From JBNKVT01 sp050299335 (GTDB lineage: Bacteria; Pseudomonadota; Alphaproteobacteria; Rhodobacterales; Rhodobacteraceae), in contig JBNKVT010000002.1 in NCBI GenBank assembly GCA_050299335.1, forward strand, positions 1 through 64,000: 64,000 bases of DNA, in the 5' to 3' direction. A program made the translations under genes and the position numbers. Below the pieces are notes generated by a model that was not told the origin of the DNA, did not search any database, and saw nothing but the letters and a program-made list of their open reading frames with translations. Of the stretch, positions 1 through 7,754 are shown one piece after another (positions within the stretch are counted from its first letter, which is position 1; every line of letters begins with the position of its first letter).

Positions 1-124
1 CATCACGGTTTTCGATACCTACGAGCACATCCTCGACAAATGCCAAGCCGCCTGGAACTTCTTTGCCAACGAGCCTGACCGAATAACCTCTATCACCAGT
101 AGAGACTGGATAGCAGTCAATTGA
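1..124 (+). mobile_element. IS630-family transposase, C-terminal fragment
   Basis: The frame starting at base 2 is open to a TGA at 122-124 and encodes about 40 residues. They include YEHILDKCQAAWNFF and end RITSITSRDWIAV. This matches the usual IS630-family transposase tail (aromatic/acidic helix, an AWN core, and a terminal I-S-I-x-x-RDW motif). The rest lies outside the window, so it cannot be judged whether the element is complete. No convincing terminal inverted repeat was identified in the roughly 160 AT-richer bases that follow. Recognition is from the family motif only, without a search. Confidence 0.72.
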
Positions 125-284
125 TCAAGCCGGTGGTATTAGCAATACAAGTATGCGACCTGACATCATTTACTTTCTTAATATTTAGAATTTTACTTTT
201 CTCCGCGTCGCCGCTATCCACCGCCCCGTTTAACGAGCAGTCGTAGAAATCGCTTGGAATATCATGGTTGACCTAGTTGTATGA

Positions 285-1442
285 GGCTCCGACGTCCTGT
301 CGGGCTATAACTCCAGCCCCGTAGGAAACGGGTCCGAAGCAACCGTCCACGTCACCCCCACCGAAATGCCCTTCGAGGCCGACGACATCGTGGTCTTCGT
401 CATCCCCGGAGACGTCCCCTCCGAGGGCAATCCAAATCCCAATATCGCTGCGGATGGCGACGTTCAGACCGGAACCCAGATCCAGAACATCATCGTCTAT
501 GACACTATCGACGACTATAATAACGGCGTCGTCAAATACACCTATGTCGGCGAGAACCCGGGCCAGACCGGCTCGGTCCAGTTGGACAACCAGACGTCGG
601 ACATTACCTTCAAGGCCAATGTCAACGGGCTGGTTCCCGACGCCTCCAGCACGGGCGCGCCGCAGTTCAACCAGCTTTACATCGCCCCGCAGGCCGATTT
701 TCAACCCGGAGAGACCCAGATCTTTCCCCTGGTCGACGACGAGGATTTCAACTCGGACGGCGACGAGGTGGACAGCAATATCGGGGAGCCGGGCGATGGC
801 GATTTCAATATCGGTGGCCTTGATCCGGTCCTTAATCCGGAGATCCACCCAGGCCCTGTCTGTTTCACCCGGGGCACGCTGATCTCAACCCCCGATGGGC
901 AGAAGCGGATCGAGGATCTCGCGCCCGGCGACCTTGTCGATACGCTCGACAACGGCCCCCAGCCGATCCGCTGGATCGGAAGCCGCCGTCTCGGCCGCCG
1001 CGAGCTGAAGTTCAATCCGGATTTCTTCCCGGTCACGATCACCGCCGGGGCGCTCGGCCCGGCCCGGCCCGCCGCCGACCTGACGGTGTCGCCCCTGCAC
1101 CGGCTGATGATCCGGAGCGACAGGGCGGACCTGCTGTTCGGAGAGCCTGAAATCCTCGTCTTCGCCCGCGACCTCGTGGATGGCAGAACGGTATACCGCG
1201 ACACCGGTTGCGGCGAGGTCGAATACATCCACCTCCTCTTCGATCGCCACGAGATCGTGGTCTCCAACGGCACGCCGAGCGAAAGCCTTCATCCCAGCAG
1301 CTACACGCTGGATAACGCCACCGCCGAGGCCCGCCGCGAACTCCTTGCCCTCTTTCCCGACCTCGCCCGCCCGGACCGGTCCTGGCCCGCCGCCCGCCGC
1401 ACCCTGAAACGGACCGAAACCGAGATCCTGTCAGCCTTGTGA
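285..1442 (+). CDS. Hint-domain protein, apparently 5'-truncated
   Basis: The C-terminal half is a Hint_2 (intein/hedgehog-like autoprocessing) domain. It begins at the motif CFTRGTLISTPDGQ, whose Cys is the expected nucleophile, continues through the IEDLAPGDLV block and the SPLHRLMI histidine motif, and ends about 60 residues after the conserved GEVEYIHLLFDRHEIV segment. Upstream is an acidic, Asp/Asn-rich region of secreted type. The first ATG (366) has no Shine-Dalgarno sequence, and the frame stays open and coding-like back to a TGA at 282-284. The true start is therefore probably lost, consistent with the IS630 remnant about 160 bases upstream. Comparable proteins are usually secreted and longer. 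Whether the remnant is still expressed is unknown; treat it as a likely decaying gene. Confidence 0.7.
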   Translation, partial: GSDVLSGYNSSPVGNGSEATVHVTPTEMPFEADDIVVFVIPGDVPSEGNPNPNIAADGDVQTGTQIQNIIVYDTIDDYNNGVVKYTYVGENPGQTGSVQLDNQTSDITFKANVNGLVPDASSTGAPQFNQLYIAPQADFQPGETQIFPLVDDEDFNSDGDEVDSNIGEPGDGDFNIGGLDPVLNPEIHPGPVCFTRGTLISTPDGQKRIEDLAPGDLVDTLDNGPQPIRWIGSRRLGRRELKFNPDFFPVTITAGALGPARPAADLTVSPLHRLMIRSDRADLLFGEPEILVFARDLVDGRTVYRDTGCGEVEYIHLLFDRHEIVVSNGTPSESLHPSSYTLDNATAEARRELLALFPDLARPDRSWPAARRTLKRTETEILSAL

Positions 1443-1828
1443 CCGGCTCAGTCCGGCCAAATGCGTGAATGCCGAGACGCCCACGCCGCCGGAACGCGAT
1501 GTGCGATGCGGACCCGGCCTCGGGCGGAGAGGCCGGAACCGAGGTCTCGACATGGATGCAGGGCGCGGGAATGGGACCGCAGGCAGCCGCCGACCCGCCG
1601 GGCTCCTGCAGGGCGCGCTCCTTGGTGCCCAGATGCCCTTGGGAGTTCCGGCATTCCGGCGCTGACCGCTTCAAGACACCGCTCTACCCGTCATGAATGC
1701 GGTCTAATCCCTGGATTACGGCCCTTGGTCTAACCCCCGGGTCAATTCCACCCTGCGCCACCCCCATGCCATGTGGTCCGCACCGGTCGGCAATCCCGCC
1801 GCCGGAACCAATATTCGGAGCACGGAAT
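1443..1828. other. Intergenic region, no gene recognised
   Basis: About 385 GC-rich bases between the Hint gene and the PepSY gene. Short open frames exist, but they are arginine- and proline-rich in every frame, as expected for GC-rich noncoding DNA. Only the Shine-Dalgarno-like GGAG about ten bases before 1829 is assigned. No terminator hairpin of convincing strength was found. Confidence 0.5.
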
Positions 1829-2089
1829 ATGAAGATCTCCCTCCCGACCCTCGTCCTCGCCACACTCGCCGCGGTCCCGGCACTCGCCGAACCCGATTGC
1901 AAGGGCGACGGCCCGATGAAGCCGATGTGGGAAACCGTGAAGGCCTTCGAAGAGGCTAACGGCACGGTCCAGATCGCCAAGACGACCGGCGATGGCTGCT
2001 ACGAGATCTACGGCCGGCAGAACGGCCACAAGGTCGAGATCTATTTCGACCCGCGCACCGGTGCCGAGCTGGATCGTGAAGAGGACTGA
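1829..2089 (+). CDS. Small periplasmic PepSY-domain protein
   Basis: Encodes 86 residues. A short signal peptide (MKISLPTLVLATLAAVPALA) is followed by a mature part matching the PepSY_2 type: one cysteine pair, a helix with PMWETVKAFEEANG, and a terminal strand motif YEIYGRQNGHKVEIYFDPRTG. An in-frame upstream ATG at 1697 exists, but the residues before 1829 are low-complexity proline-rich, and GGAG precedes the 1829 ATG by about 10 bases, so the short form is preferred. The gene stops five bases before the cytochrome b561 start. The PepSY / b561 pairing recurs in proteobacteria and is often thought to link periplasmic sensing or inhibition with membrane electron transfer. That role is inference here. 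Confidence 0.85.
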   Translation: MKISLPTLVLATLAAVPALAEPDCKGDGPMKPMWETVKAFEEANGTVQIAKTTGDGCYEIYGRQNGHKVEIYFDPRTGAELDREED

Positions 2090-2093
2090 GACC

Positions 2094-2633
2094 GTGGGGG
2101 AAGCGCGCACCGCAACCGCGACCGTCAGGGTCTGGGACCTCGTGGTGCGCGCCTTTCACTGGTCGACGGTGACCCTCTTTGCCCTCGCCTATGCGATCGA
2201 GCACCCCCGCGACCTGCATCGCGGTCTCGGCTACGCGCTGATGGCAATCCTCGCCATCCGCATTGTCTGGGGCTTCGTCGGTTCGAAACATGCCCGGTTC
2301 TCGGATTTCGTTCCCTCCCCGCAGCGGCTTTTCGCCTATCTCAGCGACATGGGGAAGGGAAGCGAGAAACGCTATCTTGGCCACAACCCGGCAGGCGGGG
2401 CGATGATCCTGGCCCTGATGCTGACCCTTGCTGGGATCGGCATATCGGGCTGGATGATGGGCCTCGACGCCCTCTGGGGCGCGGACTGGGTGGAGGAGTT
2501 GCACGAGGGTCTGGTCAGCACGGCGCTCGTGTTGATCGTCCTGCATGTCTCGGGCGTGGTCTTTTCGGGGCTCAGGCACCACGAGAACCTTGTCCGCGCC
2601 ATGATCACTGGTCTAAAACGAGCGGGTGACTGA
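2094..2633 (+). CDS. Cytochrome b561-family membrane protein
   Basis: Encodes 179 residues with four predicted transmembrane helices. The helix 1 start has the VWDLVVRAFHW motif, whose His is a usual haem ligand. A second His lies in HRGLGYAL, a third in EELHEGL and a fourth in VLHVSGV near the end. This is the four-helix, di-haem b561 / Ni-Fe hydrogenase b-subunit fold, which moves electrons across the inner membrane. I chose the GTG at 2094 because GAAGAGGA sits eight bases upstream and the protein then starts just before the first helix. An alternative in-frame GTG at 2076 would overlap the PepSY gene. The stop overlaps the next gene by eight bases, so the three genes look like one transcript. 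Confidence 0.88.
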   Translation: MGEARTATATVRVWDLVVRAFHWSTVTLFALAYAIEHPRDLHRGLGYALMAILAIRIVWGFVGSKHARFSDFVPSPQRLFAYLSDMGKGSEKRYLGHNPAGGAMILALMLTLAGIGISGWMMGLDALWGADWVEELHEGLVSTALVLIVLHVSGVVFSGLRHHENLVRAMITGLKRAGD

Positions 2634-3123
2634 CACCCGGCGCCCCGTGACCCGCATAAACTTCTTCCTCGTCGCCGCAGCCCTGCAGATCGGCTGCGGC
2701 GTCGGCTTTCTCTTCGACGTCACCAACGAATGGTACGCGGGGGTCGCCCATGTCTCGCTCGAAACCGTCGCCGTCGCCGCCCTCTGGTCGGGCGCGGCCC
2801 TGATGATCGCCGAGGCGCGCCGTCTGACCAGCCGCAACACCGCAGTCGAACGCCAGCTCGATGCGGCTACCGGCGCCTTCCAGCAGGTCATGGAGGACCG
2901 GTTCGCTGCCTGGGACCTGACCCCTTCGGAACGCGACGTCGCCATCCTGTCGATCAAGGGCCTGTCGAATTCCGAAATCGCTTCGGCCCGCGGCAGCCGC
3001 GAGGGCACGATCAAGGCCCAGAACGCCGCCGTCTACCGAAAGGCCGGCGTGTCGAGCCGGGCTGAGCTGCTCAGCCTCTTCCTCGACGAACTCGTCGAAG
3101 GCATCGATCTCCCCGCCCCCTGA
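2626..3123 (+). CDS. Membrane-anchored LuxR-type HTH protein
   Basis: Encodes 165 residues. Two transmembrane helices lie at roughly residues 10-35 and 42-62, followed by a short charged helix and a C-terminal LuxR/GerE-type helix-turn-helix. The latter has LTPSERDVAILSIKGLSN, then a recognition helix region with EGTIKAQNAAVYRKAGV. There is no receiver or ligand-binding domain, so any signal must come through the membrane segment or a partner. It starts at a GTG inside the end of the b561 gene (eight-base overlap), implying translational coupling. A plausible job is transcriptional output from the PepSY / b561 pair, but nothing in the sequence names the target. Family assignment of the HTH is firm; the function is inferred. 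Confidence 0.82.
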   Translation: MTDTRRPVTRINFFLVAAALQIGCGVGFLFDVTNEWYAGVAHVSLETVAVAALWSGAALMIAEARRLTSRNTAVERQLDAATGAFQQVMEDRFAAWDLTPSERDVAILSIKGLSNSEIASARGSREGTIKAQNAAVYRKAGVSSRAELLSLFLDELVEGIDLPAP

Positions 3124-3198
3124 CCGCTCAGCTGGGCAATTCATGGTATCTTGCTCCGGGACTGGTCAAACCGGACGCTTTCTGCTGTCCTGCGCCCC

Positions 3199-3870
3199 AT
3201 GTGCGGACGCTTTGCCCTGACCCTGCCCACCGATGCCATGGCCGAGTTGTTCGGGGCCGAAATCTCGGCGCTGCCCGACATGCAACCCCGTTACAACATC
3301 TGTCCGACCCAGAGCATCGTCGTCGTCACCTCCGCCAACGGCACGCGCACCGCCACCCTGATGCGCTGGGGCTTCACGCCGCACTGGTACAAGTCCTTCA
3401 CCGACGGCCCGCTCCTGATCAACGCCCGTGCCGAGACCGTCGCCGACAAACCCGCCTTCCGCGGCGCCGTGCGCGAGCGCCGCTGCCTGATCCCGGCCTC
3501 GGGTTTTTACGAATGGACCAAGACCGCCGACGGAAAGCGCCTGCCGTGGTACATCCAGCCTACCACCAATTCGCCGCTCGCCTTCGCCGGCATCTGGCAG
3601 GACTGGCAGGCCGGGGGCCAGGATCCGGTTTCAACCTGCGCCATCGTCACATGCGCGGCCAACGAGACCCTGGCCCCGATCCACCACCGCATGCCGGTCA
3701 TTATCGCCGCCGCCGACCACGCGCTCTGGCTCGGCGAGGCCGACGACAAGGCAGCGCCCCTCATGCGCCCTGCCCCCGATTCTCTGCTGCGTGTCCACCG
3801 GGTCTCGCCAAGGGTCAACGGCACGCGCGAAAATGACACCTCGCTGACAACCCCATTAACCGAGAACTAA
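3199..3870 (+). CDS. SRAP-family (HMCES/YedK-like) protein
   Basis: Encodes 223 residues. Translation from 3199 gives MCGRFAL, placing the catalytic cysteine at position 2, as the family requires after removal of Met. The in-frame codons before it do not belong. Other signatures are the PRYNICPTQ asparagine motif, the GFYEW glutamate motif and the IHHRMPVI histidine motif. SRAP proteins form a covalent thiazolidine bond with abasic sites in single-stranded DNA, shielding them during replication. The length (about 220 residues) is typical of the bacterial family. It stands alone: the preceding gene ends 75 bases upstream and the following genes are on the other strand. No regulatory sequence was recognised. 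Confidence 0.93.
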   Translation: MCGRFALTLPTDAMAELFGAEISALPDMQPRYNICPTQSIVVVTSANGTRTATLMRWGFTPHWYKSFTDGPLLINARAETVADKPAFRGAVRERRCLIPASGFYEWTKTADGKRLPWYIQPTTNSPLAFAGIWQDWQAGGQDPVSTCAIVTCAANETLAPIHHRMPVIIAAADHALWLGEADDKAAPLMRPAPDSLLRVHRVSPRVNGTRENDTSLTTPLTEN

Positions 3871-4063
3871 TCTATTCGACAGAACCGCCTTGTTCCCCCG
3901 GTTTCGAGGCCAATCTGCCACTTTCACGGAAGAATTCTACCAGACATTACCTTTGTCCCGTCGCGATCGCGCCGCATTTGAAAGCGATTTAAGTCCTGCG
4001 TACAGAGACAAGCTTAACCAGTCACTCAGTAACCAGTAACCTCTGTGCGCACCATGTAACCGC

Positions 4064-5176
4064 TCATTGCCCTTGTGCAATCCAGTACCCCACCGCAAGG
4101 GCAATGAGCGTCGTAACCAGCACCGCCAGCGCGATCTTCCAGGCCGAATAGGGCCGTTCCCCCTGCACCTTGCCGGTGCGGCCATTGACGACGAACCTGT
4201 AGGACTTGCCGCGGAACTTGTAGGCGGCAAGCCAGACCGGCAGCAGCACATGCTTGAACCTCAACGTGCCCACCTCGGTGTCCAGATCGCCGATCCGCTG
4301 CTCGTCGCCACCGATATCCGCTCGTACATCGCGGCGGATCTGCCGCTCCATGATCGCGCGGGCCTCCTTGTAGCCGTCCTCCAGTTCCACCTGGTAGCCC
4401 TCGGCCTCGAACCCGGCGAGATATTCCGGCGTATAGAGCCTTAATTCCTCCAGATCCCAGGGCGCCAAGGCGTCGGTGTATCCCTTTGGCAGTCCCTTCG
4501 AGGCCAGAACGAGCACATCGTCGAAAAACCGCGCCACCCGCCCGGAAACCGGCGACCACCTGATCTTACGCACGCTGCGCGTCCGGGTTACCTGTTTGCC
4601 ATTCTCGGTCGCGGTATAGCTTTCCTGCACCGTATAGGCATCCCCCCGCTGGCCGGTATAACGGCTCTTCGTGTCGGCATCATAGGTCCAGAAGGGGACA
4701 TAGACCCCGCGCATCCGCCGCCCCTTGCGGGCAAAGTCCTGCACGCCCCCCGGCGCGAACCACAACCGCCCGAGCCATCGCGTCAGCGCCGCGCGCGCCT
4801 CGCGCTCCGCCATCTTGAACGGCAGGACCGCATGGGGCTTGATATGGCGATGCGTCCCGGTATCGGTCACCACCGGCGTGGCGCAGAATGGACATTCCGC
4901 GGCATGGGTGTCCTCGCCCATCTCCACCTGCGCCCCGCAACTGGGACAGCGGATCACCCGCGTTTCCTCGATCTCGGAGGCTGGCAGTTGCTCGCGAATG
5001 GCCCGGCGGTAGTCCACCTCCCGGATCGTCTCGCCCCGCGACGGGCCGATATCCTCAACCGCCCGCTCCGCCCCGCAATGATCGCATTTCAGCGCCGCCG
5101 TCCCCGGCTCATACCGCAAGTCCGACCCGCAGGCCGGGCATGGAAACCGGTGATCCTCCGTGACAGTCTCGCTCAT
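4064..5176 (-). CDS. Double zinc-ribbon membrane protein
   Basis: Encodes 370 residues. Two zinc ribbons sit at the N-terminus: CPACGSDL paired with CDHCGAE, and CPSCGAQV paired with CPFCATPV, within the first 110 residues. A long soluble alpha/beta region follows with RRMRGVYVPFWTYDA. One transmembrane helix close to the C-terminus (LAVLVTTLIALAVGYWIA) ends the protein. Homologues are often loosely annotated as PriA-like or TFIIB zinc-ribbon proteins, but no helicase motif is present. ATG at 5176 is preferred because GAGGGCGGGA precedes it; a longer in-frame form would add a basic, arginine-rich leader. The SPFH gene is 182 bases upstream on the same strand. This pairing, known from other bacteria, suggests a membrane complex of unknown purpose. 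Confidence 0.8.
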   Translation of the reverse strand: MSETVTEDHRFPCPACGSDLRYEPGTAALKCDHCGAERAVEDIGPSRGETIREVDYRRAIREQLPASEIEETRVIRCPSCGAQVEMGEDTHAAECPFCATPVVTDTGTHRHIKPHAVLPFKMAEREARAALTRWLGRLWFAPGGVQDFARKGRRMRGVYVPFWTYDADTKSRYTGQRGDAYTVQESYTATENGKQVTRTRSVRKIRWSPVSGRVARFFDDVLVLASKGLPKGYTDALAPWDLEELRLYTPEYLAGFEAEGYQVELEDGYKEARAIMERQIRRDVRADIGGDEQRIGDLDTEVGTLRFKHVLLPVWLAAYKFRGKSYRFVVNGRTGKVQGERPYSAWKIALAVLVTTLIALAVGYWIAQGQ

Positions 5177-5358
5177 ATCCCGCCCTCGCCAACCGTCTTC
5201 CTGTCTAGGTCGCGCGCCGGGCACAGGTCAAGGGAACCCCGGCCGTCCCGCGAGGGGCGCGTGTCCTTTTCCCTTCTGCTTGTCGGCAATGTCCGAGGGG
5301 TTCGGAGGTAGTGCCCCAGCGAGCGGATGCTGGCCCGCCCCGGCAAGGCGAGACCCTT

Positions 5359-6489
5359 TCACCCCGGAGGCGGCGGCGGGGGGGGCGGCAGCACCGTGAA
5401 CAACTGCGCCAGTTCGGCGATCTCCCCCGCCCTGGTCCAGCCGTCGATCCCGGCGGTCCACACGAGCGTATCGCGTTTCACCTCGCCGCGCCCCACCATC
5501 TGCCCCATCGTCGCCCGCGAGAATGGACCCTTGGTCGCGCCGTTTTCTGCCACGTGCCAGACCTTTTCCACCGGCGGCGGAGGCGGGGAGACCGGTGCCG
5601 CAACCGGTGCGGCCGCCGCAGGCATGGCGCCCCAAGGCCCCTGCTGGGTCATCTGGTTCGCCATTCCCATCCCGACCCCGGCGCCAATCCCGGCAGCCAT
5701 CGCCCCGCCGCCCGGCGCGGTCGCGGCAGCCTGCATCGCCTCGGCGGCGGCAAACTTGGTGTAATTGTCGAGATTGCCGACAATGCCCATCGAGGTGCGC
5801 TTGTCCAGCATCGCCTCGACATTCTCGGGCAGGGAGATGTTCTCGATATAGAAGTCCGGCATCTCGATCCCGTATTCGGCCAGGGTCGGGGAGACCCTGG
5901 CGGCGATGATCTTGCCCAGCTCTTCGGTATTGGCGGCCATGTCGAGCACCGGAATGCCCGACGAGGCGATGGCCTGGGTGAAGCGGCTGACGATGATGTT
6001 GCGCACCTGGAAGCTGATCTCGTCGGTTGTGAACTCGCCGTCGGTGCCGACGATCTCGGTCAGGAATTTCCCCGGATCGGTGACGCGCAGCGTGTAGGTG
6101 CCGAAGGCCCTGATCCGCACCGGGCCGAATTCCGGGTCGCGGCACATGATCGGGTTCTTGGTGCCCCATTTCAGGTCCTGGAAACGGGTGGTGTTGACGA
6201 AATAAATCTCCGACTTGAACGGACTTTCGAAGCCGTGATCCCAGTGCTGCAGCGTGGTCAGGATCGGCATGTTGTTGGTTTCGAGCATGTACATGCCCGG
6301 CGTGAACACATCCGCCAGCTGGCCCTCATGCACGAACACCGCCGCCTGGCCTTCGCGGACCGTCAGCTTGGCGCCATACTTGATCTCGTGGCCCTCGCGC
6401 TCGAACCGCCAGACCAGCGTGTCGCGCGTGTCATCCGTCCAGTGAATGACGTCGATGAACTCCCCGGCGAGGAAATCGAAAATACCCAT
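5359..6489 (-). CDS. SPFH-domain protein with C-terminal GYF_2 domain
   Basis: Encodes 376 residues. The N-terminal two thirds (about 1-260) is a YdjI-type SPFH (band-7/stomatin-like) domain, with the opening MGIFDFLAGEFIDVIHW and a helix ending in VEAMLDKRTSMGIVGN. An Ala/Gly-rich linker follows. Near residues 320-365 is a GYF_2-type domain containing WHVAENGATKGPFS and a later WTAGIDGWTRAGE. The protein ends in eight prolines. SPFH proteins oligomerise on membranes as scaffolds; GYF_2 domains bind peptides. It is upstream of the zinc-ribbon protein in the same direction, and the two may be co-transcribed. The polyproline tail could itself be a GYF or SH3-like ligand (inference). Confidence 0.85.
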   Translation of the reverse strand: MGIFDFLAGEFIDVIHWTDDTRDTLVWRFEREGHEIKYGAKLTVREGQAAVFVHEGQLADVFTPGMYMLETNNMPILTTLQHWDHGFESPFKSEIYFVNTTRFQDLKWGTKNPIMCRDPEFGPVRIRAFGTYTLRVTDPGKFLTEIVGTDGEFTTDEISFQVRNIIVSRFTQAIASSGIPVLDMAANTEELGKIIAARVSPTLAEYGIEMPDFYIENISLPENVEAMLDKRTSMGIVGNLDNYTKFAAAEAMQAAATAPGGGAMAAGIGAGVGMGMANQMTQQGPWGAMPAAAAPVAAPVSPPPPPVEKVWHVAENGATKGPFSRATMGQMVGRGEVKRDTLVWTAGIDGWTRAGEIAELAQLFTVLPPPPPPPPG

Positions 6490-6833
6490 GCTGCCGCCCT
6501 TTGCTAGTTATCTTTCCGGATGGATGTCCCACCCATCCCCAATGCATATGTTGGGACATTGTATAGCCTCGGCAAGTCCAAACCGCCACAATTGCGGCCC
6601 GTTGGCCTTGCGCCTGACCCCCTCGCGACACAATCGGAACATCCGGTCTCGGCACCACGACCGGCAATCGCGAAGTGTCTTCCTATGTCTTGCGGCCCAG
6701 ACACCGCATCGCCCAGGTTATTGGGAGAGCCTTAACCAGGATCCCACCAGGCATGAACCGTTTCCGCAAGCCAGGCGTCTCTTGAAGCAAGACCGGCCCC
6801 ATGGCCGAACACCTTCAAACCCGGAGTATGATC
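6490..6833. other. Intergenic region with one inverted repeat
   Basis: About 340 bases between the leftward SPFH gene and the candidate small ORF. The only structure seen is ATGTCCCA (6524-6531) matched by TGGGACAT (6552-6559), 35-66 bases upstream of the SPFH start. It could be a repressor site or part of the 5' leader. No convincing promoter hexamers or further genes were found. Confidence 0.35.
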
Positions 6834-6932
6834 ATGGATATCTTCGCCGCCACCACCAATCTTTCCCAGCGTTTTTTCTTTTTCGCCGCCTGCGGGTTCA
6901 GCCTGATCGGCCTGCTCAGCGCCCTGTTCTGA
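6834..6932 (+). CDS. Candidate small membrane protein (32 residues)
   Basis: A 32-codon frame from ATG 6834 to TGA 6930-6932. The product has a short polar start (MDIFAATTNLSQR) and one hydrophobic helix rich in Phe, Leu and Ala (FFFFAACGFSLIGLLSALF). GGAG at 6823-6826 gives a good seven-base spacing to this ATG; an alternative ATG two codons earlier would be too close. No homologue is recognised. Features for a real gene: a proper ribosome site, a single clean transmembrane helix, and no overlap with another gene. Against: very short, and hydrophobic peptides occur by chance. It could be a small regulator or subunit of a membrane complex. Confidence 0.4.
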   Translation: MDIFAATTNLSQRFFFFAACGFSLIGLLSALF

Positions 6933-7078
6933 CCCGCGATGCCCCCTTGGAGAAAGTCGAGATTTGGCGATCCCAACCTGACGGTTTTCTGACATTTTCC
7001 TGACAATTCCTGTAAGCCAGCCGCAAGCACCCTTTCCATAGCGTTAAGAAATCGACGAATCGCCTTGGGAAGAATTCC

Positions 7079-7342
7079 ATGGATAAGTGTTGCGACCGGG
7101 ACCAGATCCCGCCTTTCACGTCAACCACGCAAGTCTTTCACTATCTCATGGAAAGATCCTTTGGCCTGCGCCCTCAGGCCGACCTTCCCGATGTTTCGCC
7201 GGTATCCGGATCCACATCAGGGTCCAACCCAGACAAGGTCATTGACCTTGCCCGGGCACGCGCCGCCCGCAAGGCACGCTGCGCCCGGACCAAAGTCGCC
7301 GACACCCATCTCCCCCAGGGTGTCGGCGATCAATTCAACTGA
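7079..7342 (+). CDS. Hypothetical small protein
   Basis: Encodes 87 residues with no domain that I recognise. The N-terminus holds MDKCCDRDQ with adjacent cysteines; the C-terminal half has a basic, Arg/Ala-rich helix (VIDLARARAARKARCAR). GGGAAGA lies about eight bases before the ATG, and there is no competing gene on either strand. Codon choice looks acceptable for this genome, but the protein is small and unsupported by neighbours. The candidate structured RNA follows 46 bases after its stop. It may be a lineage-specific gene, or its transcript may be the leader for that element. Confidence 0.45.
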   Translation: MDKCCDRDQIPPFTSTTQVFHYLMERSFGLRPQADLPDVSPVSGSTSGSNPDKVIDLARARAARKARCARTKVADTHLPQGVGDQFN

Positions 7343-7388
7343 TTTCCATTCGCTCTTCCGGAGTGGTGGAATCATTGACGAGGAATTC

Positions 7389-7535
7389 GATTTTGACCTG
7401 ACGAGGGCGCGGCTGCCGTTATGGGCTTTTGTTCGTCGGCACCAGATGGCGCCGCGCCGGGTTCAGGTCAAATCAGGGCGTGTATTGCCCAACTCCCAGA
7501 GGCCCGGGTCGCACCAAGCCCGGGCCTCGTTCCTT
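7389..7535 (+). ncRNA. Candidate structured RNA ending in a terminator-like hairpin
   Basis: Nested complementary segments are visible. GATTTTGACCTGA (7389-7401) pairs with TCAGGTCAAATC (7463-7474) with one bulged base. GGCGCGGC (7406-7413) pairs with GCCGCGCC (7451-7458). TGCCG (7414-7418) pairs with CGGCA (7437-7441). A separate perfect 10-bp hairpin, GAGGCCCGGG (7499-7508) with CCCGGGCCTC (7519-7528), follows and runs into GTTCCTT, resembling a factor-independent terminator on the plus strand. No protein frame in the stretch is convincing. It does not match SRP RNA, tmRNA or a tRNA by eye. Identity is unknown; it could be a small RNA or the 3' end of an untranslated transcript. Confidence 0.32.
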
Positions 7536-7754
7536 GTCCGGACCCGATAGCTGCCGATCCAGCCCGGCAGAGGCCGTCCTCGCCCCATTGGGTTCGGCAA
7601 GATCACACAAGGTTTCGGCGTCTGGCCTCGGTCCATCTGTCTCCGGATGTCGGGCCCCGACGCGTGAGCACGGCTCGCAGGCGACGGAAATGCCTTGAAC
7701 GAGGCCTTGATACGGCGAAAAGTCTGCGGGCCGTCACGGACAGGGGCCGGACAC
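7536..7754. other. Intergenic region, nothing recognised
   Basis: About 220 GC-rich bases between the candidate RNA and the end of the first Lrp gene. No gene, promoter or strong repeat was recognised. Confidence 0.4.

Noticed and set aside
1461..1733. A 90-residue open frame between the Hint and PepSY genes
   Set aside because: Arginine/proline-rich in composition, no ribosome site, overlapping frames equally open.
7389..7474. tRNA or tmRNA gene
   Set aside because: The stems do not form a cloverleaf with a T-loop GTTCGA motif or a CCA-end acceptor.
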